Source: Duganella levis (GTDB lineage: Bacteria > Pseudomonadota > Gammaproteobacteria > Burkholderiales > Burkholderiaceae_D). Taken from it: a DNA stretch of 64,000 nucleotides. Of the stretch, positions 1 to 7,702 are shown piece after piece. Numbering within the stretch: position 1 is the stretch's first letter; every line of letters starts with the position of its first letter. The notes beneath the pieces were generated by a model. It did no database searches. It was not told the DNA's origin and saw only the letters and a list, made by a program, of their open reading frames with translations. Made by a program: the position numbers and the translations under genes. The stretch is taken from the NCBI RefSeq assembly GCF_009857605.1, contig NZ_WWCT01000006.1, positions 1 through 64,000 of the forward strand, in the 5' to 3' direction.

Positions 1-1
1 C

Positions 2-592
2 GCCGACAGCAACCTCAGCTATGCCGCCACGGCCGCCAACACCGCCGCCGCCAGCACGGCCGGCGCCGACGATGGCAACCGCAGCCTGACCGGCGCCACC
101 ACCTCGGTCAACAGTCTGAACATCAGCCAGGGCGCGGCCCCGGCCAGCACCCCGGCCAGCAGTACCGTGACCCTGGCCGGTTCGCCGGAACAGTGGCAGC
201 AGCCGCTGCGCGACGCGCTGGGCGACCGCCTGCAATTGCAGCTGCAACGCAATAACGACCACGCCGTGATCCGCCTGGAACCGCCGAACATGGGCAGCAT
301 CGAAATCTCGATCCGCCACAGCGCGGGCGCGCTGCAGGTCAACCTGAGCGCCAGCAACAGCGAAGTGGTGCGCCAGCTCAACACCATCGGCGACAGCGTG
401 CGCCAGGACCTGTCGACCAAGCAGTTCACCGATGTCGCCGTCACCGTGTCGTCGTCGCGCGCGCAGTCGCAGAGCGATCAGGGCGGCCAGGGCGGGCGCA
501 ACGGCCAGCAGCGCGATGAGTCCGGCCGCACGCCGGGCCGCGCCCTGTCTGACGATGACAGCACCGCCACCTTTGCCATGACCGGGGAGTAA
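2..592 (+). CDS. fliK: Flagellar hook-length control protein FliK, C-terminal part (LafE-like)
   Basis: Only the C-terminal ~196 residues lie in the window; the frame is open from base 2, so the start is upstream. The Flg_hook domain is recognisable: a conserved segment reading RLEPPNMGSIEISI, followed by a stretch in which the residue pattern of FliK family members (LNTIGDSVRQDL) is seen. The tail is low-complexity, rich in Gln, Gly, Arg and Ser. FliK is the secreted ruler that stops hook growth by switching the export gate from hook to filament substrates. The next gene, fliL, starts 8 bases after the stop, so both are likely co-transcribed. Family identification is firm; assignment as the lateral-type paralogue LafE rests on gene order alone. 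Confidence 0.85.
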   Translation, partial: ADSNLSYAATAANTAAASTAGADDGNRSLTGATTSVNSLNISQGAAPASTPASSTVTLAGSPEQWQQPLRDALGDRLQLQLQRNNDHAVIRLEPPNMGSIEISIRHSAGALQVNLSASNSEVVRQLNTIGDSVRQDLSTKQFTDVAVTVSSSRAQSQSDQGGQGGRNGQQRDESGRTPGRALSDDDSTATFAMTGE

Positions 593-600
593 TCTGCACA

Positions 601-1089
601 ATGAAGAACATGAAAGTCATCATCGCTATCGTCCTGGCTGTGGTTGTGGGCGGCGCAGTGGCCGGTGGCGCGGTCTGGTATATGTCTAAAGGCGGTGAGG
701 AAGCAGCGGCGGCGGACGGCAAGGATGCCAAGAAGAAGCCGGCCAAGAAGGAAGAGAAGAAACCCGGCGAACCGCCCAAGTATCTGACCGTCGACAAGGT
801 GGTGGTGATGCTCAAGCACCAGCCGGAGGAAACCGTCACGCACTACCTGTCGGCCGACCTGGTGGTCTCGACCAGCGCCAAACGCGAGAAAGAAGCCAAG
901 GAAACCCTGCCGATGCTGCGCAGCGTTGCCGTGAAAACCCTGTCCAACCTGCCGATGGCAACCGCGCGCGTGATGACCATCGACCAGTTTGCCGCAGAAT
1001 TGAACAAGGCCTTCGACCACGAGTTCGAGGAAGAAGGCCGCGAGAAGCCCTTTGACGAAGTCATGATTGGCAAACTCATCGTCGAGTAA
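601..1089 (+). CDS. fliL: Flagellar basal body-associated protein FliL (LafF-like)
   Basis: A 162-residue protein with a short cytoplasmic N-terminus, one hydrophobic transmembrane helix at about residues 5-27, a Lys/Glu-rich linker at about 30-58, and a periplasmic FliL domain ending in the usual short C-terminus (VMIGKLIVE). FliL surrounds the stator units and raises their torque or stability at the inner membrane. It lies between fliK and fliA, 8 and 11 bases from its neighbours, so it belongs to one operon with the stator genes motAB. In most betaproteobacteria fliL precedes fliM; finding it before fliA and motAB is the lateral-type order (lafF-lafS-lafT-lafU). Confidence 0.85.
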   Translation: MKNMKVIIAIVLAVVVGGAVAGGAVWYMSKGGEEAAAADGKDAKKKPAKKEEKKPGEPPKYLTVDKVVVMLKHQPEETVTHYLSADLVVSTSAKREKEAKETLPMLRSVAVKTLSNLPMATARVMTIDQFAAELNKAFDHEFEEEGREKPFDEVMIGKLIVE

Positions 1090-1100
1090 GCCATAGCAGC

Positions 1101-1859
1101 ATGAACACCAGTGGAGCGGGCATGGGATACGTGGAAGAATTTGCAGATACTTATGCCGAAAGTTATGGCGAGCACGGCGCCGCGCCGCTGACGCACAGCG
1201 TGGCCGACGAGCAAAAGCATCTGATGGCGTATGCGCCGCTGGTCAAGCGCATCGTGCGCCAGCTCAACTCGCAGATCGCCGGCGCCATCGACCGCGACGA
1301 CATGGAGCAGATCGGCCTGATGGGTCTGCTGGAAGCATTGCGCCGCTACGGCGAGCCGGACGGCGCCTTCGGCAGCTATGCCAGCCTGCGCATCCGCGGC
1401 GCCATCCTCGATGAGCTGCGCCGCCAGGACTGGCGGCCGCGCGCGGTGCGCCAGCAAAGCCACAAGCTGCGCGACGCCGTGCGCGCCCTCACCCGCAAGC
1501 TGGGCCATGAACCCAGCGAGCAGGAAATCATGAGCGGACTGAACCTGACGGCGGACGCCTACCAGGCTTACCTGCTGGATGAAAACGCCGAACTGATCGC
1601 CAGCTTCGACGACATCCTGCACGAAAGCCTGAGCAACGACAGCGCGCCCAGCCCGGAAGACCAGCTGGTGGTACGACGCAGCCTGGAGCAGGCGCTGCGC
1701 GGCCTCGACGAGCGCGAGCAGCGGGTGGTGCAAATGTATTACGAGTTCGAATTGAGCTACAAGGAAATCGCCGCCGTGCTGGACCTGACCGACGCCCGCG
1801 TCTGTCAGCTGAACAAGGCGGCGCTGAACAAAATGAAAGCAGTTCTGCAAAGCGCCTGA
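1101..1859 (+). CDS. fliA: Flagellar RNA polymerase sigma factor FliA, sigma-28 (LafS-like)
   Basis: A 252-residue sigma-28 family protein. Region 2 is clear (YAPLVKRIVRQL, then DRDDMEQIGLMGLLEALRRY and GAILDELRRQDW, the segment that contacts the -10 element), followed by region 3 and a region 4 helix-turn-helix (LDEREQRVVQMYYEFELSYKEIAAVLDLT). It directs transcription of late flagellar genes and is held inactive by the anti-sigma factor FlgM, which is encoded three genes downstream. In a primary betaproteobacterial locus fliA usually sits with flhF and a MinD-like gene; here it lies between fliL and motA, as lafS does. An alternative ATG (MGYVEEF) lies 24 bases further in. Confidence 0.92.
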   Translation: MNTSGAGMGYVEEFADTYAESYGEHGAAPLTHSVADEQKHLMAYAPLVKRIVRQLNSQIAGAIDRDDMEQIGLMGLLEALRRYGEPDGAFGSYASLRIRGAILDELRRQDWRPRAVRQQSHKLRDAVRALTRKLGHEPSEQEIMSGLNLTADAYQAYLLDENAELIASFDDILHESLSNDSAPSPEDQLVVRRSLEQALRGLDEREQRVVQMYYEFELSYKEIAAVLDLTDARVCQLNKAALNKMKAVLQSA

Positions 1860-1917
1860 TACCCATCGGGCGCGGCGCAGCAGGGATTAGAAAAATGACG
1901 CGGAAAGGCGAATCATC

Positions 1918-2832
1918 ATGCAGCAAATAGTCGGCATTATCATCGTTTTAGGCAGCGTCTTCGGCGGCTTCTTCATGATGGGCGGAGCATTCCATCAGAT
2001 CTGGCAACCGATCGAGCTGATCGTGATTGCCGGCTCGGGCATTGGCGCGCTAGTGATCGGTAACCCGACCCACGTGCTGAAGGAGCTGATGACGCAGATC
2101 AAGAAGATCATGAAGAAGAAGTATGACTCGGAATTCCAGCGCCAGTTGCTGCTGCTGATGTACGAGCTGCTGCAACTGGCCGCCGGCGGCCTGAAAGCGC
2201 TGGACGCCCACGTCGAAGCGCCGAAGGACAGCCCGCTGTTCCAGCGCTATCCGCGCATCCTGGAAGAACCGAAACTGCTGGCCTTCATCGTCGACAACTT
2301 CCGTCTGATGGCCATGGGCAAAATCAATGCGCACGAACTAGAAGGCGTGCTGGACCAGGAACTGGAAGCCATCCACACCGAGCAGGAACAGCCGGCCAAG
2401 TCGCTCAACAAGATCGGCGAGGCGATGCCGGGCTTCGGCATTCTGGCGGCGGTGCTGGGCATCGTGATCACCATGAACACGGTGAGCGAAGGCGCGACCT
2501 CGGGCGAGATCGCCGAGCACGTCGGCGCCGCCATGGTCGGTACCTTCATCGGTATTTTCCTGTGCTACGGCCTGATCGATCCACTGTGCAATATGCTGAA
2601 ACAGCTGGTCAACTCGGAAGCGGCCAACAAGGAAACCGTCAAGGTGGTGCTGGTCACCCACGTGGCCGGCAAACCGCCGCTGCTGGCGATCGACGCCGGC
2701 CGCCGCCTGGTGCAGCTGAACATCAAGCCAAGCTTCGCCCAGCTGGAACGCTGGATCAACGATCTGGAAGGCCGCGACAGCGGTTCGTCCGACAACTCTG
2801 GTCGCGGAGGACGTGGTGCTAAAGCCGCATGA
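1918..2832 (+). CDS. motA: Flagellar stator protein MotA (LafT-like)
   Basis: A 304-residue inner-membrane protein with four hydrophobic helices: two near the N-terminus (about 4-22 and 33-50) and two in the C-terminal half (about 173-192 and 206-225), with a long cytoplasmic loop between them that holds the charged residues that contact FliG. The segment KIGEAMPGFGILAAVLG is the typical MotA proline-containing helix. With MotB it forms the ion-conducting stator. The C-terminal tail is Gly/Arg/Ser-rich and overlaps the start of motB. The 58-base gap after fliA has no obvious terminator, so co-transcription is likely. Confidence 0.92.
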   Translation: MQQIVGIIIVLGSVFGGFFMMGGAFHQIWQPIELIVIAGSGIGALVIGNPTHVLKELMTQIKKIMKKKYDSEFQRQLLLLMYELLQLAAGGLKALDAHVEAPKDSPLFQRYPRILEEPKLLAFIVDNFRLMAMGKINAHELEGVLDQELEAIHTEQEQPAKSLNKIGEAMPGFGILAAVLGIVITMNTVSEGATSGEIAEHVGAAMVGTFIGIFLCYGLIDPLCNMLKQLVNSEAANKETVKVVLVTHVAGKPPLLAIDAGRRLVQLNIKPSFAQLERWINDLEGRDSGSSDNSGRGGRGAKAA

Positions 2833-3826
2833 TAAAGCGCATGACCAGACCATCATCAAGCGTGGTGGCGGCAAGCACAAGCACGACGACCACGGCGGCG
2901 CCTGGAAAGTAGCGTTCGCCGACTTTTGTCTCGCGCTGATGTGCTTGTTCCTGGTGCTGTGGCTGATGGCGGCGCGCAATACCGAGTCGCTGCAGCAGAT
3001 CCTGACCGAAGCCGACGGGGCCAAGACCGACCAGGGCAAGGGCGTGATGCCCGAGCAGGTGGGCGGCCCGCGCGGCAGCCTGATCGACCGCTTCCCGATG
3101 CCGCACTTCGGCAGCACCGAAACCGAAGGCACCAAGAAAGCCCAGGCCGAGCAGACCGACACCCCGGCCGAGCCGTCGTCCAAGGTGCGCTATGACAGCC
3201 CGGACGACCTGGCCGCGCTGTCCAAGGCGCTGACCAAGATGAGCGCCGACTACGGCCTGACCTCGAACCTGGAAGCCGTGATCACGCCCTACGGCCTGCG
3301 CGTGATGATGCACGACACCGACCGCCAGGGCATGTTCGTGCGCGGCAGCGCGGTGCCGACCGACAAGTTCCGCGCGCTGCTGCGCAAGATGGGCCCGCTG
3401 TTCAAGCAGATGGAAAACCAGATGCTGATCGTCGGCCACACCGATTCGCTGCAATACGCCGACACCAGCTATGCCGCCTTCTCCAACTGGACCTTGTCGG
3501 CCAACCGCGCCATGTCGGCCCGCGCCCAGCTGTTGGCCGGCTCGATGAATCCGGAATCGGTGCTGCAGGTGGTCGGCATGGCCGACCGCGCGCCGCTCGA
3601 CACCAAGCGTGTCGACGCCGGCGTCAACCGCCGCATCGAATTGCTGATCCTGACCACCGCCCAGGCCAAGACCATTGCCGCGATGTTCGGCATGCCGGAA
3701 AACAGCAGCGCCCTGATCCACGATGTCGACACCGCAGTGCCGGACGCTACCGTGTTGCAGAAGCTGCGCAACCAGCTCACCGGCCAGGGCGACAGTCCGT
3801 TGCGTGATCCGCGACGCAACAAATAA
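2816..3826 (+). CDS. motB: Flagellar stator protein MotB (LafU-like)
   Basis: About 336 residues. One transmembrane helix at about residues 34-56 carries the proton-binding aspartate in the motif WKVAFADF. A linker rich in charged residues follows, then an OmpA-like peptidoglycan-binding domain (LIVGHTDS, NWTLSANRAMSARAQLL, VNRRIELLIL) that anchors the stator to the cell wall. GTG codons at 2813 and 2816 are both possible starts; I prefer 2816 because the GGAGG at 2806-2810 is then 5 bases away. The gene overlaps the end of motA by 17 bases, which fits translational coupling of the two subunits. Identification is firm. Confidence 0.92.
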   Translation: MLKPHDKAHDQTIIKRGGGKHKHDDHGGAWKVAFADFCLALMCLFLVLWLMAARNTESLQQILTEADGAKTDQGKGVMPEQVGGPRGSLIDRFPMPHFGSTETEGTKKAQAEQTDTPAEPSSKVRYDSPDDLAALSKALTKMSADYGLTSNLEAVITPYGLRVMMHDTDRQGMFVRGSAVPTDKFRALLRKMGPLFKQMENQMLIVGHTDSLQYADTSYAAFSNWTLSANRAMSARAQLLAGSMNPESVLQVVGMADRAPLDTKRVDAGVNRRIELLILTTAQAKTIAAMFGMPENSSALIHDVDTAVPDATVLQKLRNQLTGQGDSPLRDPRRNK

Positions 3827-3865
3827 GACAGACGTATGGAAACCAAGCCAACAAGAGGCACCCGC

Positions 3866-4141
3866 ATGAGAATCTCTACATCGACTCCGGACGGCCTGGC
3901 CGTCCAGCGCGTCGCCGACAGCGCCCCGGCCGACGCCGCCGAGGCACTGGCGCCCGCCCCGCCCGCCGCACCGTTGCAATCGTCGGTCATGCAGCCGGCA
4001 CTGCAGGCGATGCGCGCCATGCCGGAAATGGACCAGGAAAAAATCGACATGCTGCGCGATGCGCTGGCCAAGGGCGAACTGCCGTTCGACCCGGCCAAGC
4101 TGGCCGGGCTGATCCAGCGCTTCCACGGGAGCGAACAGTGA
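3866..4141 (+). CDS. flgM: Anti-sigma-28 factor FlgM
   Basis: A 91-residue protein. The N-terminal half is Ala/Pro-rich and probably disordered, as is normal for FlgM; the C-terminal half holds the sigma-binding helices (EKIDMLRDALAKGELPFDPAKLAGLIQRF). FlgM blocks FliA until the hook is finished and FlgM is exported. An ATG at 3836 would add ten residues, but the start at 3866 has an AAGAGG at 3853-3858 with good spacing and gives the usual MRIS-type N-terminus. It overlaps flgN by 4 bases. Being next to the FliA it should control suggests a dedicated regulatory pair for this flagellar system. Confidence 0.85.
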   Translation: MRISTSTPDGLAVQRVADSAPADAAEALAPAPPAAPLQSSVMQPALQAMRAMPEMDQEKIDMLRDALAKGELPFDPAKLAGLIQRFHGSEQ

Positions 4142-4572
4142 CCGTCAGCGCAATGAGCCGCCAGGACGCCATGCGCGCCCTGCTGGCCGGCATCGCCGAC
4201 GACCTGCAAGCCTATGCGCAACTGCAGGAACTGTTGCACGATCAATTCCGCGCCGCGCTGCGCCACAAGGCCAGCGAACTGCAGGCCGTCGCCGAAGCTA
4301 TCGGCACGCTAGTTGACGCCATGCAGCAACGCCGCAGCGATCGCGTGGCGCTGGTACAACGTTTAGTTGGTGAAACTGGCAATATGGCTCAGGCTTTTGC
4401 CTTGCTGAAAAATGCGGCACGGGAGAAAATGGAAGCTGACTGGGCATCGCTGGAAACTGCGGTGCTCGAGTGCAAGCGCCTCAGCAAACGCAACGGCGAT
4501 TTGCTGGCCGAGCAATACACCATCATGCAGCGCGTGCTGCATGGCGAGGAGCAGATTTATGCGCCAGCCTAG
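4138..4572 (+). CDS. flgN: Flagellar export chaperone FlgN
   Basis: A 144-residue, largely alpha-helical protein with the FlgN-family pattern: helices with a high content of Leu, Ala, Gln and Glu, and a long heptad-like central part. FlgN binds the hook-junction proteins FlgK and FlgL in the cytoplasm and delivers them to the export machine; both substrates are encoded 8-10 kb downstream. The GTG start at 4138 overlaps the flgM stop; an ATG at 4153 is an alternative. Family recognition relies on position after flgM and on the general helical pattern, because FlgN sequences are poorly conserved. Confidence 0.75.
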   Translation: MTVSAMSRQDAMRALLAGIADDLQAYAQLQELLHDQFRAALRHKASELQAVAEAIGTLVDAMQQRRSDRVALVQRLVGETGNMAQAFALLKNAAREKMEADWASLETAVLECKRLSKRNGDLLAEQYTIMQRVLHGEEQIYAPA

Positions 4573-5335
4573 TGGGATAACCACGGGGATGCAAGCCACC
4601 GCCCCCACTGCCGCCACCGTATCCAATATGAGCGCCAGCCGCCCGACCGCGGCCACTGGCGGTTTGGCGTCTGCCGGCAGCTTCAGCAGCGCCTTTCAGC
4701 AGGTCCAGACGGACGTCGCCACCTACATCGCCAAGGGCGACGGCGGCTTTCCCAGCGACGTCGCGCCGTCCCAGGCCATGAGCCTGCAAGCCATGGCGCT
4801 GCGCAACCGCGCCAGCGGCGCCATCGATGAAGAGAACGGCGTCGACAGCGACAGCCAGCAGCAATTCCTGGCCGCCATCCAGCCATGGGCCAAGGAAACC
4901 GCCGACAAGCTGGGCGTGGCGCCGGAACTGGTGGCCGCCCACGCGGCGCTGGAATCGGGCTGGGGCAAGCAGCCGCTGAAGAACGGCGCCGCCAACGCCA
5001 ACAACCTGTTCGGCGTCAAGGCCGGCGGCAGCTGGCAGGGCGAGGTCGCCGTCGCCAGCACCACCGAATTCGAACATGGCGCACTGCTGAAGAAGACCGA
5101 GCGCTTCCGCAGCTATCCGGACACCCGTAGCGCCTTCCGCGACTACGCCGATCTGCTGACCAGCAATCCGCGCTACGCGGCCGCCCTCAACACCGGCAGC
5201 GATGCGCGCGCCTTTGCCAGCGGACTGGCCAAGGCCGGCTATGCCACCGATCCCAACTATGCAGACAAACTGAGCAAGGTCGCCACGCAATTGCAGCGCG
5301 GCGGCAAACTCAGTCCTACTCCGACGGAGAACTAG
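4559..5335 (+). CDS. Free-standing flagellar peptidoglycan hydrolase (FlgJ C-terminal domain-like glucosaminidase)
   Basis: About 258 residues: an Ala/Thr/Ser-rich N-terminal region (about 1-105) and a C-terminal glucosaminidase/muramidase domain (about 115-250). The catalytic segment AAHAALESGWGK matches the ALESGWG motif of the hydrolase half of two-domain FlgJ, and NLFGVKAGG and RFRSYPDTRSAFRDYADLL are further hallmarks of that domain. The start at 4559 has a GAGGAG seven bases upstream and overlaps flgN by 14 bases; a later ATG at 4589 is possible. There is no clear signal peptide, which fits export through the flagellar apparatus. The FlgJ encoded at 12344 has only the rod-binding half, so this enzyme probably opens the peptidoglycan for the rod. 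The 3' end overlaps flgA on the other strand by 20 bases. Confidence 0.85.
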   Translation: MRQPSGITTGMQATAPTAATVSNMSASRPTAATGGLASAGSFSSAFQQVQTDVATYIAKGDGGFPSDVAPSQAMSLQAMALRNRASGAIDEENGVDSDSQQQFLAAIQPWAKETADKLGVAPELVAAHAALESGWGKQPLKNGAANANNLFGVKAGGSWQGEVAVASTTEFEHGALLKKTERFRSYPDTRSAFRDYADLLTSNPRYAAALNTGSDARAFASGLAKAGYATDPNYADKLSKVATQLQRGGKLSPTPTEN

Positions 5336-6065
5336 CCGTGACCGGCATCGACATGGGTTCCACCGTGGCGGCGCCGGTTACCCGGGCGCGGATCACCGTG
5401 CCATTGGCATTGCGCACCCGCACCGTGTCGCCGCGCGCGCCGGCGTCCATCGCCTCGCCCGCCATGCTGACCTCGATTTCCTCGCGGCGCGCGACGATCC
5501 GCACCGGGTCGCCGCGCTTGACCACCGTCGGCGCCATCAGCAGCGTCTTGCGCACCACTTCGCCAGCGCGCAGGGCCCGCTTGCCGCTCATGCCGACCAC
5601 CTCTTGCGGATCGCTGATGGCGTCGGTCAGGGCCCCAATTTCGTGGCGCTCCAGCAACACATCTTCGTCTGCCAGAACTTTACCAATCGCCAAGTCATTT
5701 GCCATGACAGCAATGCGCGCGCTGATCTGCGCGCGCACGATGAACTCGTACCGCCAGCCGCCGGCGCCGCCGCAGACGGCGATGAAACGCATGCGCGCCG
5801 GCTGCCGGGTATCGGCGCCCTGCACCGTGACGCCTTGCGAACAGGCCGCCAGCGGCCGCGCGCCGGGCACCACCGTGACGCTGAATTGCGGTTCGACCAA
5901 ACCGCTTGCTGCGGTCCAGCGCGCGACATGGTCGTGCGCGGCTTTTTCCACCAGTGTCGGCACCTGTTCGGCAGGCACCGCAGAGAAGGCGACCGTCGGC
6001 AAAGAAAATGAAATGCAAACCAGCAATAAATGGGCCGAAACAGTTACAATAGGTTTGTTGAACAT
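5316..6065 (-). CDS. flgA: Flagellar P-ring assembly chaperone FlgA
   Basis: A 249-residue periplasmic protein with a signal peptide (hydrophobic core about residues 5-28, then AFSA). The C-terminal SAF-like domain is clear: VMANDLAIGKVLADEDVLLER, then SGKRALRAGEVV, RGDPVRIVARREEIEVSMAGEAMDAGARGDTVRVRN, here quoted only as separate conserved pieces. FlgA helps FlgI polymerise into the P ring. The ATG at 6065 is preferred to the TTG at 6071. It is divergent from flgB (128-bp shared upstream region) and converges on the hydrolase gene with a 20-bp overlap of coding ends. Confidence 0.88.
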   Translation of the reverse strand: MFNKPIVTVSAHLLLVCISFSLPTVAFSAVPAEQVPTLVEKAAHDHVARWTAASGLVEPQFSVTVVPGARPLAACSQGVTVQGADTRQPARMRFIAVCGGAGGWRYEFIVRAQISARIAVMANDLAIGKVLADEDVLLERHEIGALTDAISDPQEVVGMSGKRALRAGEVVRKTLLMAPTVVKRGDPVRIVARREEIEVSMAGEAMDAGARGDTVRVRNANGTVIRARVTGAATVEPMSMPVTASSPSE

Positions 6066-6193
6066 GAGCAATACCTCTACTATGATGCCGGAAGCGGTCG
6101 CCCTCTGGGGGCCAGGCCGCCATTCTACATGGCAAGTAGCGCTTGATACTCATGCCGATGCGTTTTACTGCAACGTCACCACAGGGGAAGAAG
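6066..6193. promoter_or_regulatory. Divergent flgA / flgB upstream region
   Basis: The 128 bp between the flgA and flgB start codons must carry the promoters for flgA and for the long flgB-flgL operon. I looked for a sigma-54 element (GG-N10-GC) because lateral and betaproteobacterial rod-hook operons often use one. The nearest candidate, TGGCAAG at 6129-6135 followed by GCTTGAT, has the wrong spacing, so no promoter class is assigned. A purine-rich ribosome binding site, AGGGGAAG at 6183-6190, precedes flgB. Confidence 0.4.
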
Positions 6194-6556
6194 ATGGGCA
6201 TTAACTTCAAAGATGCGGCTGGCGTCCACGCCGATGCACTGGCCTTGCGCGCCGACCGCACCCGCATCCTGGCGGCCAATATCGCCAATGAGAATACGCC
6301 GGGCTTCCAGGCCCGCGACATGGACTTCGGCGCCACCCTGGCCAATGTCCAGGCCGAAGGCAATGGCGACATCGGCGACGGCGGCGACAGCGCCAACCTG
6401 TACCGCGTGCCGTTCCACCCTACGCGCGACGGCAACACCGTCGAGATCGGCGTCGAACAAGCCGCCTTCTCGCAGAACGCCACCGATTTCCAGACCAGCC
6501 TGACCTTCGCGAATATGCGGTTCAAGGGTCTGGCCAAGGCCATCAGCGGTCAATAA
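6194..6556 (+). CDS. flgB: Flagellar basal-body rod protein FlgB
   Basis: A 120-residue proximal rod protein. The N-terminal motif shared by axial proteins is present (LRADRTRILAANIANENTPGFQARDMDF), and the C-terminal helix (FANMRFKGLAKAISGQ) has the FlgB form. The start is set at 6194, where AGGGGAAG precedes the ATG, instead of an upstream ATG at 6143 that would add 17 unrelated residues. First gene of the flgB-flgL operon. Confidence 0.92.
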   Translation: MGINFKDAAGVHADALALRADRTRILAANIANENTPGFQARDMDFGATLANVQAEGNGDIGDGGDSANLYRVPFHPTRDGNTVEIGVEQAAFSQNATDFQTSLTFANMRFKGLAKAISGQ

Positions 6557-6580
6557 GCCCGGCCGTCACAGGAGTAGCAG

Positions 6581-7003
6581 ATGTCGTTCAAGAATATTTC
6601 CGAGATTGCCGGTTCGGCCATGGCGGCCCAGACTGTGCGCCTCAATACCATCGCCAGTAACCTGGCCAATGCCGATTCCGTGGCTGGCACCGAAGCCGAC
6701 ACCTACCGCGCCCGCAAGCCGGTGTTTGGCACCGTCATGGGCGACAGCCAGGACGGCATGGCCAGCGCCGGCGGCAAAGTCCAGGTGCTGGACGTGGTGC
6801 AATCGTCCGAGCCGCTGCGCCAAGTCTACGAACCGGGCAACCCGATGGCCAACGGCGACGGCATGGTGTTCTACCCCAACGTCAACCAGGTGGCCGAGAT
6901 GACCGACATGATGTCGGCCTCGCGCGCCTTTGAAACCAATGTTGAAGTTCTCGGCCGCATCCGCACGATGCAGCAATCCCTCCTTAAACTCGGTGAAGGC
7001 TAA
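6581..7003 (+). CDS. flgC: Flagellar basal-body rod protein FlgC
   Basis: A 140-residue proximal rod protein. It has the axial-protein N-terminal motif (VRLNTIASNLANADS), the FlgC signature around YEPGNPMANGDGMVFYPNVN, and a C-terminal coiled-coil helix (SASRAFETNVEVLGRIRTMQQSLLKLG). A GGAG ribosome binding site lies 24 bases after flgB. Length is normal for the family. Confidence 0.93.
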   Translation: MSFKNISEIAGSAMAAQTVRLNTIASNLANADSVAGTEADTYRARKPVFGTVMGDSQDGMASAGGKVQVLDVVQSSEPLRQVYEPGNPMANGDGMVFYPNVNQVAEMTDMMSASRAFETNVEVLGRIRTMQQSLLKLGEG

Positions 7004-7006
7004 GTC

Positions 7007-7675
7007 ATGACCGTCAGTCTCCTCAATAACAACAGCAGCACCGGCACCACTACGGGTACCAGCATCACCGGTAATACCGCCAGTGAAACGTCGGATATGT
7101 TCACCAAGCTGCTGGTGGCGCAGATCCAGAATCAGGACCCGCTGTCGCCGACCGATCCGGCGCAGTTCGTCCAGCAGCTGACCCAGCTGTCGCAGACCGA
7201 ATCGCTGCAGAACATGGCCAGCATCACCTCCGCCAGCGCCAGCGCGCTGTCGAGCCTGCAAGTCATGGCGCTGGGCGGCCAGGTCGGTTCCGATGTCATG
7301 ATCACCACCGGTTCAGTCAAGCTGGACGGCAGCACCAAGGTCACCGGCCAGGCCACGCTGACTTCGGCCAGCAGCAACACCACGCTGGTGCTGACCGGCG
7401 CCGACGGCGTGCGGCACGAAGTGGCGCTGGGCACGCAAGCGCCGGGCATCGTCGACTTCAGCATCAATCCGACCAACCTCGGCCTGCCGGCCGGCAGCTA
7501 TTCGGTCGCGCTGGAAACCAGCAGCAAGGAAACTCCGGCCATCAATATCCAGGGCCGCCTGAACAATGTGCGCCTGCTGTCCAACGGCAGCGTGCAGCTG
7601 AACGTCTCGAACGTCGGCGATACCGGTTCCGACACGCTGTCCGCCTTCAACGGCAAAGCCGCCACCACCATTTAA
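7007..7675 (+). CDS. flgD: Flagellar hook cap / hook assembly protein FlgD
   Basis: A 222-residue protein. The conserved N-terminal half reads FTKLLVAQIQNQDPLSPTDPAQFVQQLTQLSQTESL, quoted here as the family hallmark FVQQLTQLSQ and QIQNQDPL, followed by a FlgD Ig-like and tudor-like C-terminal region (about 90-210). FlgD caps the growing hook and is replaced by FlgK. It starts 3 bases after the flgC stop, so the two are translationally close. Confidence 0.92.
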   Translation: MTVSLLNNNSSTGTTTGTSITGNTASETSDMFTKLLVAQIQNQDPLSPTDPAQFVQQLTQLSQTESLQNMASITSASASALSSLQVMALGGQVGSDVMITTGSVKLDGSTKVTGQATLTSASSNTTLVLTGADGVRHEVALGTQAPGIVDFSINPTNLGLPAGSYSVALETSSKETPAINIQGRLNNVRLLSNGSVQLNVSNVGDTGSDTLSAFNGKAATTI

Positions 7676-7702
7676 TCTGCCCATTCTTCAGGAAGGTCCA
7701 CC

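Noticed and set aside
6129-6146. Possible sigma-54 promoter upstream of flgB (TGGCAAG then GCTTGAT)
   Set aside because: The spacing between the GG and the downstream element is two bases off the required distance.
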